Assembly (NCBI GenBank): GCA_023386155.1
Contig: JAEWKH010000055.1
Coordinates: forward strand, 1 to 20,660
Length of the DNA stretch: 20,660 nucleotides
Direction: 5' to 3'
Source: Pseudomonadota bacterium
GTDB taxonomy: Bacteria > Pseudomonadota > Alphaproteobacteria > Rhizobiales > Beijerinckiaceae
The notes under the pieces are model-generated. The model saw only the letters and a list, made by a program, of their open reading frames with translations. It did not search any database and was not told the origin of the DNA. The translations under genes and the position numbers were made by a program. Shown here in pieces: positions 14,571 to 20,660 of this stretch. Position 1 is the first letter of the stretch, and every line of letters begins with the position of its first letter.

Positions 14571-14603
14571 AAAAAGCCTCCCTTGGCAGAAGCCAAGGGA
14601 GGC
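14571..14603 (-). terminator. Leftward intrinsic terminator
   Basis: A perfect 12-bp stem GCCTCCCTTGGC/GCCAAGGGAGGC (14576-14587 and 14592-14603) with a four-base loop. On the minus strand it is followed by TTTTTGTTGGG. It could end read-through from the penicillin-binding protein operon, whose last stop is about 320 bp upstream, or an independent leftward small RNA with a CU-rich TTCTTCCTCCCG segment just before the stem. Confidence 0.85.
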
Positions 14604-14817
14604 AAGTTCGGGAGGAAGAAACAATGACTGCTCGGCCCCAACGTCTCCAAAGCGGGATAGTGACCTGCTTGCGGCGCGCCACCACACCTGTTGTCGGTAA
14701 TCCGAAAAACCAGTGAGAGCCGCGATCATGGCGCAATCAAGGAAAATTGATGCCTGCCAAGGTTCAAGAATGGCATTTCCAAAGGAACATTGCGCATCCT
14801 GAACGCTTGGTTTGGTA

Positions 14818-14897
14818 CGGAGGCACCATTCCCCGCAACCCCTTGTCGCCTCCGCTCACTTGCAGCCCCGTTCAGCCTAATTCGAACGGGGCTTTTT
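14818..14897 (+). ncRNA. Putative rightward small RNA (3' part)
   Basis: A stem CGGAGGC/GCCTCCG (14818-14824, 14848-14854) has a 23-base pyrimidine-rich loop with CCCC and CCCCTT blocks. Ten bases later comes an intrinsic terminator (14864-14897). No rightward protein gene lies within 1.9 kb upstream, and the last one, phoX, has its own terminator. A C-rich loop plus terminator is the usual shape of an alphaproteobacterial anti-Shine-Dalgarno small RNA. The 5' end is not defined and may lie upstream of 14818; no clear promoter was found. Confidence 0.4.
14864..14897 (+). terminator. Rightward intrinsic terminator without a coding gene
   Basis: AGCCCCGTTC (14864-14873) and GAACGGGGCT (14884-14893) form a perfect 10-bp stem with a ten-base loop, followed by TTTT. 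On the opposite strand the stem is followed by GCAAGTG, not a T-run, so it is oriented rightward and does not suit the leftward gene ending at 14924. Confidence 0.8.
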
Positions 14898-14923
14898 CGT
14901 TGCCCCGGCGCCGGTCGATAGGC

Positions 14924-15964
14924 CTATTGCTCGAACTGCCCGGCAATGGCGCGGATGCGGTTGCGGACGTAGTCGGGAAGCCCGGCGCTGATGGAGCTTC
15001 CCGAGTTGAACGAGCTTTTCCCCATCAGGACCTGGGCCGGGATGAGGTTCCTCAGCACGGGCACGCTCTCGAATTCCTTCTTGCGCTCGAGGACATCCGT
15101 TTCGACCGCGAGCGCCATGAACACGGTCGCCACGGTCTGGCCAGCGTCGGCGGGATGGGGCTGGAGGACCGTCACCAGCTTTCCGAACTGCATGACCTGA
15201 TTGACATGGAAGATCGTCTGTTCGAGCACTCCGGCAACGGGAGCATCGAGGCCGGTGAGCCTGGCGAAACCGGCGCGCTCGATCTCCGCGGGCGAAAGCG
15301 TGCGGATCTCCGTCTGGAAGTCCATGAACTCAGAGATCTTCTTGCCGCCCTCCTCCAGCTTGTTGGCGAGCCGGATGCCGACCGGCAGCTTGCCTTCCAG
15401 CGGATAGCGGGACTCGATGCAGAGGCTGCCCTCCGCCTCGCACCAGCGGCGGTTCGGATGACGGTTGTGGGCGCTCTGAGGATCCACCTGGGGCGCCGCC
15501 TGCTCCGCCGTGATGCGGCGATGCTTGATGGAAGGATCGATCTTCTCGAGCACCTCGAGCCGGGTGTAGCGGTCCAGATCGATGGCACCGGGCGCCTTGC
15601 CGATCAGGAACCGGGCCTCCACCACATACATGTGGAGCTTCTCGGTGTAGGATTTCGGGATGCCATGGACCGAGACCTTGATGGTCGGCTCAACATAGTC
15701 GGGGAAAGGGCTCAGGAGCTGTTTCTGCAGAGGCCTCTCGCGTGCCCAGTCCTCGAACCGGATCAGTCCCGTTCCAGGATCGGCGAGCTTGTCGTCCCTG
15801 TGATCGCTGAAGACGATGGTCTTCGGCTTCAGCTTCGCCGGCACGACGGCCGTCACGGAGGGCACCTCGTCGACCTTGAACTCCTGAGCTTTGAGCGCCC
15901 CGATGGAGACGAAGAGGGCAGCCAGGAGGGCCGTGATCCGCCCGAGGGATTTCGTCGATGGCAT
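14924..15964 (-). CDS. Exported protein of unknown function, coupled to the penicillin-binding protein gene
   Basis: A 346-residue protein I cannot assign to a family. Residues 1-26 are a Sec signal peptide (ITALLAALFVSIGALKA, cleavage after A26), so the mature protein is periplasmic. Visible features: a Lys/Pro-rich start of the mature part, a predicted mixed alpha/beta body, a cysteine pair C175 and C182 (WCEAEGSLC) that could form a disulfide, and an amphipathic C-terminal end. No catalytic motif is apparent. Its ATG shares a base with the TGA of the upstream gene (TGATG), showing translational coupling to the bifunctional murein synthase. A role in cell wall synthesis or its control is therefore inferred from position alone. 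Confidence 0.85.
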   Translation of the reverse strand: MPSTKSLGRITALLAALFVSIGALKAQEFKVDEVPSVTAVVPAKLKPKTIVFSDHRDDKLADPGTGLIRFEDWARERPLQKQLLSPFPDYVEPTIKVSVHGIPKSYTEKLHMYVVEARFLIGKAPGAIDLDRYTRLEVLEKIDPSIKHRRITAEQAAPQVDPQSAHNRHPNRRWCEAEGSLCIESRYPLEGKLPVGIRLANKLEEGGKKISEFMDFQTEIRTLSPAEIERAGFARLTGLDAPVAGVLEQTIFHVNQVMQFGKLVTVLQPHPADAGQTVATVFMALAVETDVLERKKEFESVPVLRNLIPAQVLMGKSSFNSGSSISAGLPDYVRNRIRAIAGQFEQ

Positions 15965-18858
15965 CAGTAAACCTGTCCGTTGCGCCAGAAATAGTCCGGA
16001 TCGATCCGCCGTGGGCGGCGGGGGGCATCGTCCTCCCACCACCAGCGGAAGCCCCGCTCAGGCTCGGCCTGGCGGCGTGACGGGGGAGCGTTCTGGCGCA
16101 GGCTGTCGAGCCAGCCGGGCCCCTGCGCATAGGGACCGCCCTCATAGTAGTCGGGTCCGCCCCTCTCCTCGCCATCGCTCCACGGATCCGGGTTGCGGAA
16201 CGCATAGACCTCCGATTGCGGCACGAGGCGGAACTGCGTCTCGGTCAGCCGTCCGAACCAGTTCAGGCGGAAATACTCCGTGAAGCCCTTGCCCTGCCCG
16301 CCCGTCAACCGGTCGCCGGTGTTCAGATCGATCGGGAGGGCGATGAGCTGCTTGGCCGCCTGGGGCGATGGCGGGCTGAGGGGCGCCTTCGGCACATGGT
16401 GCTCCCATGCCGCCTGGAGGATGGACTGGAAGATGGGAGCCGCCACCTTGCCGCCCGTCTGCCCTCGCCCCAGGGTCCGGCGCTTGCCGTCCGCATTGTC
16501 ATGCCCGACCCATACGGCAATGCTGACATCGTTGGTGAAGCCCACGAACCAGGCGTCGTTCTCGTTGTCCGAGGTTCCCGTCTTGCCTGCCGCATAGGGC
16601 GCAAGCGCCTTCAGGGAGCGGGCCGTGCCGCGCTCCAGCACGCCCTGAAGCATGGTTTTCAGCTGATAGAAGGCAGCCGCGTCGGCGGAACCCAATCGCA
16701 CCTGCGAGGCAGCCTTGCGCGAATAGATCGTGCGTCCATTCTCTTCCACGCTCTCGATGGCATGGGGCACCGGCATGGCACCTTCATTGGCAACGGCCGC
16801 GTAGAACGCGGCCAGATCGAGGATCCGCACAGGCTGGGCGCCGAGGACGAACGGATAATACGGGGTGCATTCCAGATAGAGCTGCGCCTCGAGGGCAAGC
16901 TCGCACACCCGTTTCAGACTCTGCTCCGGGGAGGCTTCGATGCCGCCGTCGAGCAGGCGCGCCGTCACGAGGTTCTTCGAGTTCTCGAGCGCGCGGCGGA
17001 GCGTCATGATGCCGGAGCGCCCGCCGTCGAAATTCTTCGGGCTCCAGTAATCCCCCGCCCTCGCATTGGCTTGGCCGCTCACGGGCGGCAAGGTCACCGG
17101 CGTATCCCAGATCAGCGTATTGGGCTGTAATCCCTTCGACAGGGCCGCGAGATACGTCAGCGGCTTGAAGGCGGAGCCCGGCTGCCGGTGAGCCTGCGTC
17201 GCCCGGTTGAGCTGGCTCAGGGGATAGGAGAAACCGCCCGTCATGGCGAGGATCCGGCCGGTCCTGTTCTCCAGAACGACCGCCCCGCCCTGCACGGAAG
17301 GAGGCGTCCTCAAATCGGCGCGGACCGCCCCCTTGCCCTTCTGTTCGATCACCCTGACGCGCACCACGTCATGGAGCTTGAGATCCCGGCGTGCCGCTTC
17401 CCAGGCATTCAGCGGCAACACGCGCCCATCCGCGAGGCCGACACGCAGGACATTGGCCCCGGTCTTTCTGTCTTTTCCCTTCTCGATCACGACAGCCGCT
17501 GGCCAGTGCACATCATAGAGAGGCAGCCGCACCGCCTCCAGCGCCCGCTTCCAGGCCGGGGCCGCATCCTTCGTGCCCTCGAGCGCCTTGATCGCCCCCG
17601 CAAGGTTCGCCTCGGCGCCCTGGTAGCGCTGTCGCCCGATGCTCAGCTCGTAGCGGGCAAGCCCCTCCTGGAGGGCGGCCTCGGTAGCCTGCTGGAGCGT
17701 GGGGTTGAGCGTGGTGCGCACCGTGTAGCCACCTGCGCTCAGGCTCTCGATGTCAGCCAGCGCGCGGGCATCCCGGCCCACGTGATCGACGAAGTGAAAG
17801 CCCGTCGTGCGCCTTGTGCGCTCGAACGGCACTCTCGACGGCAGCGCCGCCACGGCCTGCTGCACCTGATCGGACCTGAGGAAGCCGTCGTCCTGCATGC
17901 GGCTCAGCACATAGGCCATGCGTTCCTGGGCACGCTCCGGCTTGGTGTCGGGATTGTAATAGTTCGGTCCCTTCGTCAGGCCTGCGAGCAGCGCCCCTTC
18001 GGATACGGACAGCGCCTTGGCGTTCTTCCCGAAATAGCTCCGCGCCGCCATCTCGATCCCCCAGGAGGAGCGACCGAGATAGATCGAGTTGAGATAGATC
18101 TCGAGGATCTCCGCCTTGCTGAGCACACGCTCGATGCGGGACGCGACGATCATCTCCCGCATCTTGCGATCGTAGGTCACGTCGTCGCCGACGAGCAGGT
18201 TCTTCGCCACCTGCTGCGTGATCGTCGAGCCGCCCGCAGGCCGCCCCGGATTGGCCAGGTTGCCCACGAAGGCGCGGATCACCCCGCGCTCGTCCACGCC
18301 GCGGTGCTGGTAGAAGCGCTTGTCTTCCGCGGAAACGAAGGCTTGCTGCACGCTTTTCGGGATGTCCGACAAGGGAACCCAGATGCGCCGGTGATCGGGC
18401 TCGTAGACTTCCGCGAAGCGCCTGCCGTTTCCGTCGAGAATGACACTGACTCCCGGAAGCTTGAGGCCTTTCAGCACTCCGGCATCGGGAAGTCCGGCCA
18501 CGGCCGCATTGTAGTAGGAGATCACCTCGCTGAGATCGACCGGCGACGGCTCCACCGCCTCGCCCTTGCAGAACTGGCGGTAGCTCGCATGCAGATCGTT
18601 GAAGCTCAATCCCTGAAGCACCTTCAGGTCGCCGGCGATGGCCTGCGGATCGTCCATGGCCGTGGCGATGAGGTCGTCGAGGTTGATGTCCTCGATGTCG
18701 AAGGCGCGCCGCATATGGGTGCAGCCGCTTTCGAGGATCTGCGCAACCTGCTCCCGATCCCGCGCCGGATCGAAGCTCGTCCTGACCGTGTCCGGGTCGA
18801 CGAGAACCTGGCTCAGGGTCAGGGCGGTTGCAAAGACCTTGACGAGGATCGCGCTCAT
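15964..18858 (-). CDS. Bifunctional penicillin-binding protein (class A, GT51 plus transpeptidase) with unusual N-terminal region
   Basis: A 964-residue class A penicillin-binding protein that polymerises glycan strands and cross-links peptides in the periplasm. A short hydrophobic N-terminus (about 4-20) serves as anchor or signal. Residues about 21-135 are a helical, Asp-rich region with cysteines C46 and C97 that I do not recognise. The GT51 domain (about 138-320) has catalytic E178 in SAEDKRFYQHRG, GGSTITQQVAKNLL and RKMREMIVASRIE. A linker domain follows, then the transpeptidase with S562-AFK, S627-KN and K759-TGT. The tail is rich in Trp, Arg and Pro. A GTG at 18885 would add nine residues; ATG 18858 was preferred, as neither has a strong ribosome site. 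It is probably the first gene of a two-gene operon. Confidence 0.93.
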   Translation of the reverse strand: MSAILVKVFATALTLSQVLVDPDTVRTSFDPARDREQVAQILESGCTHMRRAFDIEDINLDDLIATAMDDPQAIAGDLKVLQGLSFNDLHASYRQFCKGEAVEPSPVDLSEVISYYNAAVAGLPDAGVLKGLKLPGVSVILDGNGRRFAEVYEPDHRRIWVPLSDIPKSVQQAFVSAEDKRFYQHRGVDERGVIRAFVGNLANPGRPAGGSTITQQVAKNLLVGDDVTYDRKMREMIVASRIERVLSKAEILEIYLNSIYLGRSSWGIEMAARSYFGKNAKALSVSEGALLAGLTKGPNYYNPDTKPERAQERMAYVLSRMQDDGFLRSDQVQQAVAALPSRVPFERTRRTTGFHFVDHVGRDARALADIESLSAGGYTVRTTLNPTLQQATEAALQEGLARYELSIGRQRYQGAEANLAGAIKALEGTKDAAPAWKRALEAVRLPLYDVHWPAAVVIEKGKDRKTGANVLRVGLADGRVLPLNAWEAARRDLKLHDVVRVRVIEQKGKGAVRADLRTPPSVQGGAVVLENRTGRILAMTGGFSYPLSQLNRATQAHRQPGSAFKPLTYLAALSKGLQPNTLIWDTPVTLPPVSGQANARAGDYWSPKNFDGGRSGIMTLRRALENSKNLVTARLLDGGIEASPEQSLKRVCELALEAQLYLECTPYYPFVLGAQPVRILDLAAFYAAVANEGAMPVPHAIESVEENGRTIYSRKAASQVRLGSADAAAFYQLKTMLQGVLERGTARSLKALAPYAAGKTGTSDNENDAWFVGFTNDVSIAVWVGHDNADGKRRTLGRGQTGGKVAAPIFQSILQAAWEHHVPKAPLSPPSPQAAKQLIALPIDLNTGDRLTGGQGKGFTEYFRLNWFGRLTETQFRLVPQSEVYAFRNPDPWSDGEERGGPDYYEGGPYAQGPGWLDSLRQNAPPSRRQAEPERGFRWWWEDDAPRRPRRIDPDYFWRNGQVY

Positions 18859-19065
18859 TCCGTCGCCGTCATCGGGAAATGACACTCCATGGGAAGGTGA
18901 TCGGCACGCCCATTCAGGATGTTCCCTGACAGCGGCTGGAATCCTGCCGGGGCCAAGATGAATGGAATCCGTACAACGCGGCTGATTTAGGACCGGTCAT
19001 TCCGGTGAGATGGAGCAGCCCAGCTCACTTCCCAGGTGAGAACGCCCCTTTCACGGCAATGTGTC

Positions 19066-19824
19066 TCACCCTCGCCCGACGAACGGCATCTTGGTCGCCA
19101 TGACCGTCATGGTGAGAACATTGGCATCCAGCGGCAATCCCGCCATGTAGACGACCGCATCGGCCACATGCTTGGGATCGATCCGGGGCTCTGGCGCCAG
19201 CGTACCGTTGGGCTGCAGGACGCCGTCCGTCATCCTGGCGGTCATCTCGGTGGCGGCATTGCCGATGTCGATCTGCCCGCAGGCGATGTCATAGGCGCGG
19301 CCGTCGAGGGACGTCGACTTCGTGAGCCCCAGCACGGCATGCTTGGTCGCCGTGTAGGGAGCCGACAATGGGCGCGGGGCATAGGCCGAGACGGACCCGT
19401 TATTGATGATTCGCCCGCCCCTCGGATTCTGGTCCTTCATGATCCGGAAGGCCTCCTGCGTGCACAGGAACGTCCCGGTCAGGTTGGTGTCCACCACCTT
19501 CTGCCATTGCTCGAGCGGGATGTCCTCGAAGGGCACGGCCGGAGATCCCATGCCGGCGTTGTTGACGAGAAGATCGAGCCTCCCGAACGCCTTCTTCACA
19601 GCGGCGAACAGGGCCGACACCGAAGCAGGGTCCGTCACGTCGGTCGGCACGAGGAGAGTCGAGGCGCCTTCCTGCGCAATGTCCCGCTCCGCAGCCTCGA
19701 GAGCGTCCCGGCGCCGTCCGGCCATGACAACGCTGTAGCCCGCCTTCAGGAGGCCCTGACTGATCGCTTTGCCCACCCCGGTGCCGGCCCCGGTCACAAC
19801 CGCAACCTTGGAACGTTCCGCCAT
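19066..19824 (-). CDS. Short-chain dehydrogenase/reductase
   Basis: A 252-residue classical SDR. The cofactor motif TGAGTGVG is at 11-18, an Arg-rich loop AGRRRD after the second strand suggests NADP(H), NNAG is at 88-91, and the catalytic set is S144, Y157 and K161 (YTATK). The C-terminal part contains a substrate-loop segment GNAATEMTARMTDG. The substrate is unknown; the genes around it give no pathway clue. ATG 19824 has GGGAGA five bases upstream. The frame is open upstream to 19911 but without such a site. It is divergent from the DUF1236 lipoprotein gene with 177 bp between starts, where I see no clear promoter. It ends 207 bp from the start of the penicillin-binding protein gene. Confidence 0.92.
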   Translation of the reverse strand: MAERSKVAVVTGAGTGVGKAISQGLLKAGYSVVMAGRRRDALEAAERDIAQEGASTLLVPTDVTDPASVSALFAAVKKAFGRLDLLVNNAGMGSPAVPFEDIPLEQWQKVVDTNLTGTFLCTQEAFRIMKDQNPRGGRIINNGSVSAYAPRPLSAPYTATKHAVLGLTKSTSLDGRAYDIACGQIDIGNAATEMTARMTDGVLQPNGTLAPEPRIDPKHVADAVVYMAGLPLDANVLTMTVMATKMPFVGRG

Positions 19825-20001
19825 CGTATTCTCCCAACCCGTGTTTACGCCTGCCTGAGAGATGCATTCGGGACCATGAACGGCAAGGACAAAAGACAAG
19901 CCTGCCCACATCTTTCGACAGATGGCTCATCTATTGAGTCTCGAAGGGAACCGGCCAAGCTTTCCCGCGTTCGCATGGTGCAAATCGGAAAGGAATCCGT
20001 C

Positions 20002-20421
20002 ATGCGCAATCACGTCCTAAACTCGGCTGCCCTCCTGACCCTCCTGGCTCTTCCCCTTGCTGCCTGCCAGACCAGCACTGAAACCGGCGCCGCCACCGGC
20101 GCTGCGGGTGGCGCCGTCGCAGGCGCCGTCATCGGCGGCCCGGTCGGAGCCGTGGTCGGCGGCGTCGCGGGTGCCGCCGCCGGCGGCGTCCTCACGGCCG
20201 AGGAATCGACCCGCGTCCGCACCTACGTGGTTGCGCAGCGCCGCCCCACGATGCGCGTCTCCGAAGAAATCGTCGTCGGCCAGCCGGTGCCGCCACGCGT
20301 GAGGCTTTACGACGTTCCCCCGAATGTCGGCCTTCGGAACCAGTACAGCTACACGATCGTGAACGACAGGACCGTCCTGGTCGATCCCCAGACCCGGACG
20401 GTCGTGCAGGTCATCCAGTAA
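20002..20421 (+). CDS. Glycine-zipper DUF1236 lipoprotein
   Basis: A 139-residue lipoprotein. The signal peptide ends in the lipobox LPLAAC with the lipidated C22. A Gly/Ala-rich glycine-zipper segment follows (about 29-66, repeats of the GGxxGAxxGG type), able to insert into or pack against membrane. The C-terminal DUF1236 part contains VGQPVPPRVRLYDVP and YTIVNDRTVLVDPQTRTVVQVI. Homologues are common outer-membrane or periplasmic proteins in Hyphomicrobiales with no defined reaction. ATG 20002 has a strong GGAAAGGA site. A perfect terminator hairpin follows 22 bp after the stop. Confidence 0.9.
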   Translation: MRNHVLNSAALLTLLALPLAACQTSTETGAATGAAGGAVAGAVIGGPVGAVVGGVAGAAAGGVLTAEESTRVRTYVVAQRRPTMRVSEEIVVGQPVPPRVRLYDVPPNVGLRNQYSYTIVNDRTVLVDPQTRTVVQVIQ

Positions 20422-20443
20422 TCCGGAATCTGCCCGCATAACA

Positions 20444-20471
20444 GAAAGGCGGCTCGCAAGAGCCGCCTTTC
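20444..20471. terminator. Bidirectional terminator between the lipoprotein gene and ftsK
   Basis: GAAAGGCGGCTC (20444-20455) and GAGCCGCCTTTC (20460-20471) form a perfect 12-bp stem closed by a GCAA tetraloop. The A-rich/T-rich ends (AAAGG...CCTTT) let it work on both strands, ending the lipoprotein transcript and the convergent ftsK transcript. Confidence 0.85.
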
Positions 20472-20502
20472 CTTCATGACCGATTCCCGCGGGCCGGAAC
20501 GA

Positions 20503-20660
20503 TCAATCATCCAGGTCCAGATGATTGATCAAGATCTCCCGTTTACCGGCGTGGTTGGCGGGACCGACGATGCCCTCGTTCTCCATGCGCTCCATGAGCG
20601 AGGCGGCGCGGTTGTAGCCGATCTGCAAGCGCCGCTGGATGTAGCTCGTCGAGGCCTTCT
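20503..20660 (-). CDS. ftsK: DNA translocase FtsK, C-terminal gamma domain (partial)
   Basis: The 3' end of a gene that continues beyond the right edge. The 52 visible codons encode KASTSYIQRRLQIGYNRAAS, then LMERMENEGIVGPANHAGKR and a short acidic end before TGA at 20505-20503. This is the winged-helix gamma domain of FtsK, which reads KOPS-type polarity sequences and directs the translocase toward the dif site during division. The recognition helix QRRLQIGYNRAA is intact. The terminator at 20444-20471 lies 31 bp downstream. Confidence 0.96.
   Translation of the reverse strand, partial: KASTSYIQRRLQIGYNRAASLMERMENEGIVGPANHAGKREILINHLDLDD

Larger units (their letters stand above)
14427..14923. 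other. Gene-free interval with two outward-facing terminators
   Basis: This 497-bp interval has no convincing protein gene. It holds a leftward intrinsic terminator (14571-14603), a rightward one (14864-14897), and a second stem-loop just before the latter. The stretch 14604-14817 between them contains no feature I can assign, and no clear -35/-10 pair was found on either strand. The left part, 14427-14570, should carry the gloA promoter. Confidence 0.6.

Noticed and set aside
17188..18882. 564-codon plus-strand frame within the penicillin-binding protein gene
   Set aside because: Mirror frame of a gene with intact catalytic motifs; no recognisable protein features.

Overview
The window looks like chromosomal core DNA from a GC-rich alphaproteobacterium. 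Evidence is the very high third-position GC, the dense small operons, Tat-exported enzymes, DUF6455, DUF1236 and DUF882 proteins, and an interspersed AAAGTGGATCCGGTTTT-type repeat. From memory these suggest Hyphomicrobiales, possibly Methylobacteriaceae such as Microvirga; that assignment is inference. No integrase, transposase, phage gene or CRISPR array was seen.

Left part (1-4800): a small DUF6455 protein is divergent from a pseudouridine catabolism pair, psuK-psuG, which overlap by ATGA. psuG converges on a histone-deacetylase-family hydrolase, upstream of which lies a MYG1-family gene in the same direction. The gap between those two holds three copies of the intergenic repeat. A fourth copy is read through inside the psuK 3' end and a fifth lies at 10488-10533. 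Two copies abut the TAG stop of the neighbouring gene.

Copper block (4900-5700): a MerR/CueR-type operator-promoter precedes a CopZ-like chaperone, a possible 28-codon ORF and a periplasmic DUF305 metallochaperone. Next come an acidic small protein, a metallo-beta-lactamase-fold hydrolase and a membrane-anchored DUF2726 protein.

Envelope and regulation block (7850-12950): a Tat-exported L,D-transpeptidase is followed by a MepK-like (DUF882) murein endopeptidase. Its 3' end overlaps, tail to tail, a gene for a stand-alone sigma-70 region 1.1 domain with a C-terminal membrane anchor. A small unknown gene is divergent from phoX, a Tat-exported alkaline phosphatase with a likely Pho box and a clear terminator.

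Right part (12950-20660): tRNA-Asp(GUC); a leftward cluster gloA / degenerate peptide deformylase / 74-residue protein; a 497-bp gene-free interval with two outward-facing terminators and a probable rightward small RNA; a bifunctional penicillin-binding protein with an unusual N-terminal region, coupled (TGATG) to an exported protein of unknown function; an SDR oxidoreductase; a glycine-zipper DUF1236 lipoprotein; and the 3' end of ftsK.

Best candidates for new biology are the tail-anchored sigma 1.1 protein, the deformylase homologue that has lost two metal ligands, the putative small RNA near 14818-14897, and the repeat family that supplies or removes gene ends.
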